64,000 nucleotides of DNA from VYDC01 sp963667515 (GTDB taxonomy: Bacteria > Chloroflexota > Dehalococcoidia > UBA2979): assembly GCA_963667515.2 (NCBI GenBank), contig CAXXXY010000002.1, positions 310,001 through 374,000 of the forward strand, given 5' to 3'. A program made the translations under genes and the position numbers. The notes under the pieces are model-generated. The model was not told the origin of the DNA. It made no database searches and saw only the letters and a list, made by a program, of their open reading frames with translations. Below are positions 8,725-16,300 of this stretch, piece by piece; position 1 is the first letter of the stretch; the number at the start of each line of letters is the position of its first letter.

Positions 8725-9094
8725 TCACGTCCTTACGTCTACGTAAAGAGGGTGATCTCCCTGCCGGAGTCGCGGCTGGTCGAACGCGGTGACGACGCGC
8801 ACAGCCGTTCCCGCAGACTCGCGGTCGTATCGATACTCTGTCACGACTTTCAAGTACCAGCCCCGCGGGTTACGCCTGATATGGTGCTTCCGATCGGGGT
8901 AGTCGCGGTCCTGAAGCACGATCTCCGGGCTCTTGAATCGCCTGTTCCACTTCGGCTTGCCTGCCGTCAAGCTCCGGGTGGTTCGCCAGGATCTTCGACA
9001 CCCACTTCGCTTTGGTGCACTCGACCGCGGTTCCCTCGTAGTCCTCAACGCTGAACTGGAGAGACTCGTGCAAGGGTGATGCCCACCATATCAC
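8725..9094 (-). pseudogene. Frameshifted RelE/Barnase-like toxin
   Basis: Two overlapping frames together give a plausible toxin of about 120 residues. The first frame starts at GTG 9094 and encodes KILANHPELDGRQAEVEQAI. The second, from about 8943 to 8725, encodes PEIVLQDRDYPDRKHHI and LKVVTEYRY. This order (HPEL helix, xPDxV, then Y-L-K-V-V strand) resembles the PBECR/phage-Barnase-RelE-like nuclease group. One base in excess near 8940 separates the two halves. It is either inactivated or mis-sequenced. The region upstream (9095-9170) is AT-richer and includes TTGACA on the minus strand. Confidence 0.5.
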
Positions 9095-9170
9095 CGCATA
9101 GTTGTCAAGAGTGTAATAGGTTGATTGCCTAGCGTCGCGAACTAATGTACGAGCGCGTCGCGCGCCGCCC

Positions 9171-9377
9171 CTAGTGCACGCCGACCACCATCGCGTCCGT
9201 CGGCGAGGCGGCGTCGAAGACCGCGACGGCGACGCGGCGGCCGGCGACGAGCTCCGCCTGCGCGATGGCGCGCGAGACGGGGACGCCCGCGACCACCGCC
9301 GAGAGCGAGCCCGCGAGGCGCACCGTCGCCGTGTAGCCGGTCGCCTCGAAGGAGACGAGCTCGCCGCGCTCGAGCAT
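9171..9377 (-). CDS. Small phage-cluster protein, unknown
   Basis: A 68-residue protein starting at ATG 9377, 20 bp downstream of the tail gene and on the same strand. It is beta-rich (VSFEATGYTATVRLAGSLSA, AVAVFDAASP) and resembles an oligosaccharide-binding or gp5-type barrel often found at tail tips, but I cannot assign it firmly. It ends in CTAG. The position at the end of the structural module suggests a late tail or baseplate function. Confidence 0.5.
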   Translation of the reverse strand: MLERGELVSFEATGYTATVRLAGSLSAVVAGVPVSRAIAQAELVAGRRVAVAVFDAASPTDAMVVGVH

Positions 9378-9397
9378 CTCGCGCCCCCTCCCCCGGC

Positions 9398-11395
9398 CTA
9401 GCGCTCGCCCAGGACGAGCGTCATCTCGTAGCAGCCGCGCCGCCCGCGCGCGAAGCGCAGCGTGATCTCGGCGACCCGCAGCGCCTCCGCGTCGAGGCCG
9501 AGCGCGGCGTCGGTCACCGACACCACGTCGCCCAGCTCCACGCCCGCGTGAGGCAGCGCCGTCAGCTCGGCGCGCACCGACGCGAGCGTCGAGCGCCGCA
9601 GCTCCGTGGCGGCGCGCGCCTCGGCGCGCGGCTGCGCGTCGAGCGCGTCGTCGACCACGATCGCCGTGCCGCTGCCCGCGTCGAGCGCCGCCGCGTCCAC
9701 CACCTCGGCGAAGGCGCCGGCGCCGAAGACGCGCGCCCGCGCCAGCCGCGCCGGCCGCTCGCGCAGCAGCAGCTCGGTCGCCTGGTACTCGCCGGCCGCC
9801 GGGCCGAAGTCGGCCACGGGCGCGTCGCTCGCGCGCGGCTCGCGCACGCGCAGCTCCAGCCCGTCGGCGCGCGCGCGGTCGACGAGCCGCGCCAGCAGCC
9901 GGCGCGCCGCGGTGCGCCCGCTCTCGCCCGGGCGCACGGTGAAGGCCGGCTGCAGCGCGCCCGCCTCGGCGCTCGTCCCCGCAGCCAGCGTGCCGAGGCC
10001 CGCACGGTGCGCGAGCTCGCTGACGATCGCGAGGGCCGTCGCGCTGCCGGCCGGCCAGGTGAGCTGCCGCGGCGCGGTCCAGGCGTCCAGCAGCCCCCAC
10101 GCGTCGCTCGCCTCCAGCTCCACGGTCGCGCGGCCGCCCGCGCGGCGGCGCCGCAGCGAGGTGATCCAGTAGCGCCCCCACGAAGCCGACTCCGCGCCCG
10201 CGGGCGTGTGGTAGCCCACGTCGAGCTGCAGCTCGCCGCGCGGCGCCAGCGCCGTCGGCGACTGCGCCCCCGCGAGGCTGCCATCCGCGTCGTCGAGGAT
10301 CACGCGCAGCCGCCCCTCGCCGTCGCGCAGCCGCAGCTCCGCCTCGCGCACCGCCGGGCCGAGCTCGATCGCGTCGAAGGAGGGCGCGGCGTGCCAGACG
10401 CCGTGGGGCGAGGCGAGCCAGCCGTCCGTGCTCCCGAATGCGACGGCGAGGCCGTGCGCCGAGAGGTAATCGAAGGGCAGCGGGTCGCGCCACACGAAGC
10501 TCGACGCGCCGACCGTGGCGACGCCCGCGGCGAGCTGCGCGCGGTCGAAGGCGCCGGCGCCGGCGCCGATGCCCGCGAAGGACTCGACGAGCGCCGCGCG
10601 CGGCAGGTCCGCCCACGCCAGCCCCGTCGCGAGGTAGCTCACGCCCGTGCCGCCCGCCGCCAGCGCCAGCTCCGTGAGCGGCCGCCACTGGCCCGGCGGG
10701 AAGACGCCGCCCGCGCCCAGAGCGGTCACCCAGCAGCCGCGGTCTCCGGCCGCGTCGTCGCCCGAGACGAGCATGTAGTGGTCGGCGTCGAAGTAGCCCG
10801 CGAGCCCCGAGACGGCCGCGAGCGAGAGCGTCCACGCCGCGGGCGCGGACCAGCTGCCGAGCCCGCTCCGCGTCACCGCGCGCACCACCGCGCCCTGCGC
10901 GTAGCAGACGGCGGCGCTGCCATCGGGCGCCAGCGAGACGGAGACCACGGTGACCGTGCCCGCCGCCGTCACGAGCAGCGCCCCCGCGCCGAAGCTCACG
11001 CCGTCGTCCGTGCTCTCGCGCACCTCGACGGAGACGCCGTCGCCTCGCACGCTAGCGAGCAACGCGCGGCCGCCCGCGGCGGCGGCCAGCCCGATGCGCG
11101 GCCCGGCGGCCACCGTCCCCAGCGAGCTCCACACGCTGAAGTCGCTCGACGCGGTGGGTGCGGCGACGCGCTGGTGGCTCAGCGCGTCGGTCCCCGGGTC
11201 GACCCGCGCTCGCAGCAGCGCGCCGTCGGCAGCGACCGCGACCCCCGCGGGGCCATCGGACTCGCTGCCCGTATACCAGCGCTGCCAGCGCATGCGCGCG
11301 GCGCCGATGTCGAAGTCGAAGAGCCGCAGCCGCAGGTACGGCCGCGCCGAGGATCCGCGCTGCGCCGCGAGCAGCGTCGGCGAGAGCGATCGCAC
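9398..11395 (-). CDS. Phage tail or baseplate structural protein
   Basis: A 665-residue protein starting at GTG, four bases after the connector gene. The N-terminal 300 residues show repeated short beta segments (GVAVAADGALLRARV, IGLAAAAGGRALLASV, VSVSLAPDGSAAVCYA) like a beta-propeller or BNR-type fold. The C-terminal half (about 330-665) has ELRLRDGEGRLRVILDD and domains with GVELGDVVSVTD near the end, as in tail-tip or baseplate hub proteins that adopt the gp27-like fold. No peptidase or tape-measure coiled coil is visible. Its place after capsid and connector supports a tail role. The exact position in a virion is unknown. Confidence 0.55.
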   Translation of the reverse strand: MRSLSPTLLAAQRGSSARPYLRLRLFDFDIGAARMRWQRWYTGSESDGPAGVAVAADGALLRARVDPGTDALSHQRVAAPTASSDFSVWSSLGTVAAGPRIGLAAAAGGRALLASVRGDGVSVEVRESTDDGVSFGAGALLVTAAGTVTVVSVSLAPDGSAAVCYAQGAVVRAVTRSGLGSWSAPAAWTLSLAAVSGLAGYFDADHYMLVSGDDAAGDRGCWVTALGAGGVFPPGQWRPLTELALAAGGTGVSYLATGLAWADLPRAALVESFAGIGAGAGAFDRAQLAAGVATVGASSFVWRDPLPFDYLSAHGLAVAFGSTDGWLASPHGVWHAAPSFDAIELGPAVREAELRLRDGEGRLRVILDDADGSLAGAQSPTALAPRGELQLDVGYHTPAGAESASWGRYWITSLRRRRAGGRATVELEASDAWGLLDAWTAPRQLTWPAGSATALAIVSELAHRAGLGTLAAGTSAEAGALQPAFTVRPGESGRTAARRLLARLVDRARADGLELRVREPRASDAPVADFGPAAGEYQATELLLRERPARLARARVFGAGAFAEVVDAAALDAGSGTAIVVDDALDAQPRAEARAATELRRSTLASVRAELTALPHAGVELGDVVSVTDAALGLDAEALRVAEITLRFARGRRGCYEMTLVLGER

Positions 11396-11399
11396 GCCG

Positions 11400-12035
11400 C
11401 TACTCGCCCAGCGGCCGCGGGCCGAGCGCCGCGGGCACGGGCTGGTAGAGCCGCCGCGAGCGCAGCCGCCGCGTGCGCCCCTGCGTGGCGAGCATCCCCT
11501 GGAACGCGGCCAGCCGCTCCTGCGCCCAGTCGTGGTAGTCGCGCGCCGCGTCCTCCCCGCCGATGTTGATGCGGTTCGTGGCGTAGGAGGCCCACTCCAG
11601 CGCGGCGTAGGCGGCGGCGCCGGTGGCCACCGCCTCCACCAGCGCCGGCGGGAGCGAGCTCGTCGCGTCGTCCAGGGTGTGGAGCGCGCCGTAGCGCACC
11701 ACCACCTGCTCGCTCGCCGCGGGGGCGCCGGCCAGCAGCAGCGTCAGCGTGTCGCCCCAGGAGGAGAAGGCGACGAACGCCGGCGGGAAGCGCCCCGCCG
11801 GGTACTCGACGGCGTCGAGGGAGACGCGGCTTCCGAGCGTCGCGATGTCGAGGTCGCGCGTGCCGCCGGGCGCGCTCAGCGTGGCCGTCGCCTCGCGGGG
11901 AGCGGCCAGCGATGTCTCGGCGACCGCCCGCGCCAGGTGGCGGTCGAGCTCGTCGTCGCTCCAGCGCTGGTCGGCCGTGTCCTCGTCGCGCAGGTCGCTC
12001 CGCACCCGCGCCCGCATCGTTGGCAGGTCCACCAC
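11400..12035 (-). CDS. Phage head-tail connector/adaptor protein
   Basis: A 211-residue protein starting at GTG with AAGGGAG upstream. The N-terminus (MVDLPTMRARVRSDLRDED and WSDDELDRHLARA) matches the helical gp6-like DNA-packaging adaptors that cap the portal. A central beta-rich insertion (ATATLSAPGGTRDLDI) precedes a C-terminal helical part (AAAYAALEWASYA). It sits between capsid and tail genes, as expected of an adaptor. A 360-bp repeat-filled gap separates it from the capsid gene. Confidence 0.62.
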   Translation of the reverse strand: MVDLPTMRARVRSDLRDEDTADQRWSDDELDRHLARAVAETSLAAPREATATLSAPGGTRDLDIATLGSRVSLDAVEYPAGRFPPAFVAFSSWGDTLTLLLAGAPAASEQVVVRYGALHTLDDATSSLPPALVEAVATGAAAYAALEWASYATNRINIGGEDAARDYHDWAQERLAAFQGMLATQGRTRRLRSRRLYQPVPAALGPRPLGE

Positions 12036-12047
12036 GCGCTCCCTTCA

Positions 12048-12399
12048 CGAGCGTTCCGCTCGACGAGCGTTCCGCTCGACCCAAGTGGCTGCCGCGAGCG
12101 TTCCGCTCGACTCGAGGGGCTGCCGCCGGCCCTGCGCGACGCCCGTTACTCGGGCGTTGGCGTGTGGGTGGGTGCAGGCTCCGCCGCCCGTGCCACTGCC
12201 CGATGGCGGGCTCCGCCGCCTGCGCCACCGGCGAGGGCACGGCCACCGCCGCTGCTCAGGCAGGAGCGGCAGCGCCTCGGATGCAACGGAACGTCGCCAG
12301 CGGAACGTTGGCCCTCACCTCTGGCTCGCCGCCCGAGGGCGGGGCTGCCGCCCCTGCCTACGCAGGAGCGGCAGCCGTACCGATGCAACGGAACGTTGC
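12048..12399. repeat. Cluster of GAA-triloop hairpin repeats
   Basis: The 364-bp gap between connector and capsid genes is filled with dispersed repeats. Hairpins CGAGCGTTCCGCTCG occur at 12048-12062, 12064-12078 and 12095-12109. GCAACG-type copies occur at 12283-12297 (imperfect) and 12385-12399. GGCTGCCG boxes or their complements accompany them. The last hairpin abuts the capsid stop codon directly. No gene is supported in this stretch. Confidence 0.8.
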
Positions 12400-13290
12400 C
12401 TAGGGCGTTACGCCGATGAGGCGGGCGAGCGTCAGCTCGTTGAAGAGTGCGAGCGACACGTACCACTTCACGCGGACGCGGGTGGCGTCCTTCGACTCCA
12501 GCGAGCCGACGCGCTCCACCTGCAGCCCGCCGGGGCCGGTCAGCCCCACGAGCGCGCCCTCGCCCACGGTCAGCGCGTATATCGTCGAGGCGTCGGTCGC
12601 GGTGCCCTGCGTCTGGTCGTCCGGGATGTAGTCCGACACGCCGATCGGCACGCCGTCGTAGAACTGCACCATGCGCCCGAACTCGTCGCGCTTCTGCTCG
12701 ACGACGCCCGAGCCCGAGGAGCGCGCGAGCGTGGTCAGCTCGCGCCGGGTGCGCCGCGACATCAGCAGCATCTCCGGCTTGCCGCCGCGCACCGTGTCGA
12801 CCAGCTCGTCGAGCTTGGCGAGCGTGAGCGCCGCGCCGTTCACGCCCATCGACAGCGTCTGGCCCGCCGCGCAGAGCGCGGCGATGCCGTTGAACGAGTC
12901 GGCGTCGGTGCCCGTGTCGCCGAGGATGAACGTCTCCTCGAACTTCTCCTGCACCGCCTTCGCCTTGAGCGCGACGACCGCCGCCTCCAGGTCCTGCACG
13001 TTGTTGCGGGTGCTCGCGATGTAGTTGTCGACGTCGGCGTCGCCGCCGAGGATGGAGAGCGCCACCGTCACCTGCGTGAAGGTGGGGGTGTTCTCCGTCC
13101 AGCTCTCGCCCACCGCGAAGAAGCCGGCCGTGGCGGCCGCGTTCTCGCGGTTGTAGGTCAGCCGGTTGCCCACGATCTCGATGAACGGCAGCCGCTGCAG
13201 CACGGGGCTGTCCTTGACCACCGTCTCGATCACGCCCTCCAGCAGCACGTCGTTGGAGAGCTTGGCCCCCTCCGCCAGCGTCAGCGCCAC
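12400..13290 (-). CDS. HK97-fold phage major capsid protein
   Basis: A 296-residue protein starting at GTG with GGAAGGGG upstream. The N-arm (ALTLAEGAKLSNDVLLEGVIETV), the E-loop/spine region around DSPVLQRLPFIEIVGN, and the late P-domain and A-domain pattern (FYDGVPIGVSDYIP, RVRVKWYVSLALFNELTLARL) are typical of HK97-fold capsids of about 300 residues without a long scaffold fusion. It forms the icosahedral shell. The neighbouring scaffold (upstream) and connector (downstream) fit the usual order. Encapsulin is an alternative with the same fold, but the portal, scaffold and tail context favours a phage or gene-transfer-agent origin. Confidence 0.75.
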   Translation of the reverse strand: MALTLAEGAKLSNDVLLEGVIETVVKDSPVLQRLPFIEIVGNRLTYNRENAAATAGFFAVGESWTENTPTFTQVTVALSILGGDADVDNYIASTRNNVQDLEAAVVALKAKAVQEKFEETFILGDTGTDADSFNGIAALCAAGQTLSMGVNGAALTLAKLDELVDTVRGGKPEMLLMSRRTRRELTTLARSSGSGVVEQKRDEFGRMVQFYDGVPIGVSDYIPDDQTQGTATDASTIYALTVGEGALVGLTGPGGLQVERVGSLESKDATRVRVKWYVSLALFNELTLARLIGVTP

Positions 13291-13465
13291 GCCTCACGCC
13301 CCTTCCGCGGCCGACCCCGCGCTGTGACGCGCGTCTCGGCCAGTCCTCGTCGCTCCCGGCCCACGTCTCGTTGCCATCGAGCAGAGCGCACCGTATCGAA
13401 CGTATGAGCTAGCTCGAAGGCCGCGCCGGCACCGCCGCGGGGGCGACGCCGACGCGCGCGTTCAC

Positions 13466-13942
13466 CTAGCGTTGCTCGCCCAGCCCGAGCGCAATCTTCT
13501 CCTGCGCGCTCAGCCCCGCCGTGGAGGGGCGGGAGCGCGCGGGGGCGCCCGCCGGGAAGCCCCGCGCCTGCTCCTCCACGGTCAGCCGCTCCCGGATCGA
13601 GGCGACGGTGCGCCGCGCCGCCGCCAGCGACTCGTCCAGCTCATCGAGCGTGTCGCCGTCCACCAGCTCGGGCGGCAGCCCGGGCTCGGCGGCCAGCGCC
13701 GCCTCGCGGTAGCGAGCCAGCGCCGCGCGCGAGCGCTCGCGCTCCCGCTCCAGCTCGGCGCGCACGGCCGCGAGCTCCGCGTGCCCCGCCTCCCGATCCG
13801 CCTCGTGCTCGGCCACGCGCTCGGCCTCGCGCGCGTCCAGCTCGCCGTCCTCGTCCGCCTCGCTCGCGTCACCCAGCTCGGCGCCCAGCGCCGAGAGCTC
13901 GGCGGCCACCTCCTCCGGCAGCTCCTCGCCCTCGCCGGACAT
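13466..13942 (-). CDS. Phage scaffold-like coiled-coil protein
   Basis: A 158-residue protein. ATG 13942 is preferred over GTG 13948 because GGAGG sits five to six bases before it. It is almost entirely charged helix (Glu/Asp/Arg-rich, residues about 5-110) with a short conserved-looking C-terminal tail, LSAQEKIALGLGEQR. That composition and its place just upstream of the capsid gene are those of capsid scaffolding proteins, which are removed after prohead assembly. A gap of 175 bp without a gene separates it from the capsid gene. An SOS-type palindrome lies 56 bp upstream of the start. Confidence 0.6.
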   Translation of the reverse strand: MSGEGEELPEEVAAELSALGAELGDASEADEDGELDAREAERVAEHEADREAGHAELAAVRAELERERERSRAALARYREAALAAEPGLPPELVDGDTLDELDESLAAARRTVASIRERLTVEEQARGFPAGAPARSRPSTAGLSAQEKIALGLGEQR

Positions 13943-13997
13943 GCGCACCTCCGGAACGTGGGGGCGGTGCGCCCCCGCCTGCTTCCGCTCGACGATA

Positions 13998-14009
13998 GAA
14001 CGGGCGTTC
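13998..14009. promoter_or_regulatory. SOS-type palindrome between scaffold and GNAT gene
   Basis: GAACGGGCGTTC is the reverse complement of the ruvB SOS core. It is extended to the 20-bp palindrome GATAGAACGGGCGTTCTATC (13994-14013, nine-base arms). It lies between divergent starts, so it could control the phage scaffold/capsid transcript, the acetyltransferase, or both. Confidence 0.62.
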
Positions 14010-14061
14010 TATCAGCGCCGAGGGCGGGATGGCGCACGGCCGGCTCCCGTACACTCGCTCC

Positions 14062-14833
14062 GTGACGGCGCGCGGCACGACGACCGTGGCGGCGGCGGCG
14101 CGGGACGCGGTGCGCATCCGCGCGATGACGCCGCGCGACATCCGCGCCGCCGCCGCGATCGAGCGCGCGGCCTACGGCTCGCGTGCCCCGCGCACCGAGT
14201 TCCGCCGCGAGCTGGCGAACGGCCTCGCCGAGTACCTCGTCGCCGAGCGCGTTGTCGTCGAGTCGCTCGTCGCGGAGCACGTCGGCGCGGAGCACCCCGT
14301 CGCCGCGCGGGAGGCCGCGCCGCCCTCGACGGTGGCCCGTTCGGAGGCAGCGCCCCTCGCCGGTCCCGGGCGCCCCCAAGGGCCGGCGCGAGGGCTGCTG
14401 CGGCGATCGCTGCCGCGGCTGCGGCGCGGATGGCCGCCGTGGGGCGCGCGTGACGGCGTGACGGACGGCCGAGCACTCGTCGGCTTCGCGGGCGTCTGAT
14501 TCACGCGCGATCAGCTGCACCTGGTGACGATCGCCGTCGCGCCCGGCTGGCAGCGCCGAGGCGTGGCGGCGCGGCTGCTGCTGCGCTGCGTGGAACTCGC
14601 GGAGGAGGAGGCGCTCGGCTCGATCGCGCTCGAGGTGCGGCCCGCCAACGCGGGCGCGCGCGCCCTACTATCAGCGCTTCGGCCTGCGCGAGGCCGGGCG
14701 GCTGCGCGGCTACTACCCCGACAGCGGCGAGGACGCGCTGCTCATGCTCTCGCCGCCCCTCGACGACGCGGCGTTCCGCGAGCGCATGGACGGCCTGCGC
14801 GCCGAGCTGACCCACGAGGTGGGCGCTCGCTGA
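14062..14833 (+). pseudogene. Decayed RimI-like GNAT acetyltransferase
   Basis: GNAT motifs are present but in pieces. The N-terminus is VRIRAMTPRDIRAAAAIERAAYG. The acetyl-CoA-binding motif A is HLVTIAVAPGWQRRGVAARLL, and the C-terminal block is YYQRFGLREAGRLRGYYP. Three lesions break the gene. A low-complexity insertion of about 70 residues follows position about 75. A TGA (14497-14499) stands where the family normally has Trp, just before motif A. A one-base frameshift near 14668 precedes the C-terminal block. RimI-type enzymes acetylate the N-terminus of ribosomal or other proteins. The start is uncertain (ATG 14029 or GTG 14062). Confidence 0.68.
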
Positions 14834-14943
14834 GATGAGGAGCGCGCGGCCTCGCGGGGACAGAGCGACGGAGGGACGCGCAGCACTAGCCGGTCCGCCT
14901 GCGGTTCGTGGGGCTGCGCGCCGGAGCGGGGCTGCGGGGCGGG

Positions 14944-15327
14944 CTAGCTCTCGCCTGCCTCGGCGCCTGCCTCGGCCTCGTCGGCCTCGTCGTCGTCCTC
15001 GGCCTCCTCGGCGGGGTCGTGGATGTAGGCGAGGTAGCGGTCGAAGCGCTCGACGAGCAGCACGAGCACGCCCTCCTCCTCGCGCGCGGCTACGTAGCGG
15101 GGCAGCTCCGCGCCGCGGCCCTGGAGCAGGAACGTCTCGCCCGAGTAGTGGAAGCGCCGCCCCTCGGCGGTGACGTAGTACGGCGGCGGCGCGGCGCGCT
15201 CGTTGAGCGAGAGCACGAAGAGCTCGACACCGTCGTCGGTGAGCAGGTCCAGTGCGTCGAAGCCGACCTCGACGGGCTCGTCGAAGTCGCGCTCCACCTC
15301 GGTGCCGGGCACCGGAGCCCCCGTCAT
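14944..15327 (-). CDS. DUF1292-like acidic protein
   Basis: A 127-residue protein. ATG 15327 is chosen for the GGGAG seven bases upstream. A beta-rich core (FDALDLLTDDGVELFVLSLNE, VLVLLVERFDRYLAYI) is followed by a strongly acidic Asp/Glu/Ala tail of about 20 residues. It loosely resembles DUF1292-type small proteins of Firmicutes and Chloroflexota, whose function is unknown. The region upstream (to about 15440) holds a hairpin repeat, so an N-terminal extension through it is unlikely to be real. Confidence 0.5.
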   Translation of the reverse strand: MTGAPVPGTEVERDFDEPVEVGFDALDLLTDDGVELFVLSLNERAAPPPYYVTAEGRRFHYSGETFLLQGRGAELPRYVAAREEEGVLVLLVERFDRYLAYIHDPAEEAEDDDEADEAEAGAEAGES

Positions 15328-15421
15328 GCGTCGCTCCCGTCCCGATCGTCCCTCGCGCCCGCCGCTCGCAAGCAGACGCGGCGCGATCATACGGCGGGGC
15401 GACGTTCCACCGCGACCGCGA

Positions 15422-15568
15422 CGAGCGTTCCGCTCGACCACGGCGGCTGCCGCTCCTCCTCTAGCGAGGGCGCGCGCCTCGCCCTAGTCGCCGGCCCGGC
15501 GAGCGGAGCGCTGGATCACCGGCATCGTCGAGGCCGGCGGCAGCCCTGAAGGTCGAGCGGAACGCTCG
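15422..15568. repeat. GAA-triloop hairpins flanking VKOR 3' end
   Basis: CGAGCGTTCCGCTCG at 15422-15436 is followed by GGCGGCTGCCG, and CGAGCGGAACGCTCG at 15554-15568 is preceded by GGCGGCAGCC. The second copy lies inside the VKOR reading frame and encodes part of its C-terminal tail. Confidence 0.75.
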
Positions 15569-15957
15569 CGGTCGCGGAGGTCCGGGGCTGCCAGCAGCGC
15601 GATCGCCGAGACCAGCAGCGCCGACGTCACGCACCAGACGCAGATCGCGTCGATCACGAACAGCTCGACGTAGGTGAGATAGGCGGAGAACAGCACGCCC
15701 GAGATCGCGAGGCGAAGCCCCACACCGGGAGCACGCGCGGCTCGGCGGCGGGATCGGTGCGCCACGGGCCCGAGGCGCCGGGCGGCGGCGAGCGCCGCGA
15801 GCCCGCCGTACATCGCGAGGCCGAGCAGCGCGACGGGGACGCGCGCGACCTCGGCGTAGGCTGAGCCCTGCACGGCGTGGCAGTCGCCGACGCCCGAGCA
15901 GGCCGCTTCCGCGCCCGCGTCCAGCGCGACCCAGCTCAGGTAGCCGCCGATCCCCAC
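15484..15957 (-). CDS. VKOR-family disulfide-forming membrane protein, start uncertain
   Basis: The vitamin K epoxide reductase-like domain is clear. Loop cysteines lie in ACSGVGDC, followed by VARVPVALLGLAMYGGLAAL, and the quinone-side CXXC is in IDAICVWC. Bacterial VKOR reoxidises DsbA-like thioredoxins and passes electrons to quinone, and a DsbA gene lies 1.5 kb away. GTG 15957 is the last in-frame start but gives a shortened first helix. In a neighbouring frame just upstream, LDALLALSLSV would complete that helix, suggesting one missing base near 15960. The C-terminal tail (ERSARPSGLPPA and onward) is encoded by a hairpin repeat. Four helices are expected. Confidence 0.7.
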   Translation of the reverse strand: MGIGGYLSWVALDAGAEAACSGVGDCHAVQGSAYAEVARVPVALLGLAMYGGLAALAAARRLGPVAHRSRRRAARAPGVGLRLAISGVLFSAYLTYVELFVIDAICVWCVTSALLVSAIALLAAPDLRDRERSARPSGLPPASTMPVIQRSARRAGD

Positions 15958-16001
15958 ACCGACAGCGAGAGCGCGAGCAGCGCATCGAGGCGAAGCCGCC
16001 G

Positions 16002-16298
16002 CGAGCGTTCCGCTCGACTCGAGGGGCTGCCGGTAACGTTCCGTTGCATTCGAGGGGCTGCCGCTTCTGCCTGAGCGAGGGGCGTCGCGAGCCCTCTGCG
16101 CCACCGCTCGTCGGCGCTGCCGGTGCCCCGCTTCGAGGAGCGGCAGCCCCCGAGGTCGAGCGGAACGCTCGTCGAGGGGAACGCTCGTCGAGGGGAACGC
16201 TCGCGCGCTAGCCCTCTGCGCCGCCGCTCGTTCGCGCCGCTGCCGCGGCACCGCTTCGAGGAGCGGCAGCCCTTGGGTCGAGCGGAACGCTCGCTCTA
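16002..16298. repeat. Hairpin repeats in ~90-120-bp tandem units A and B
   Basis: Hairpins lie at 16002-16016, 16033-16047 (GCAACG type with a G-T pair), 16157-16171 (plus two imperfect copies to 16203) and 16279-16293. From 16093 the sequence forms two tandem units. Each begins with AGCCCTCTGCGCC, runs through GCTTCGAGGAGCGGCAGCC and ends in the hairpin. Unit B ends at the CTAG where IS copy 1 is inserted. Confidence 0.8.
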
Positions 16299-16300
16299 GC

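Noticed and set aside
14497..14499. Second selenocysteine TGA, in the acetyltransferase
   Set aside because: The family has Trp, not Cys, at this place, and the gene has other lesions. It is a nonsense mutation.
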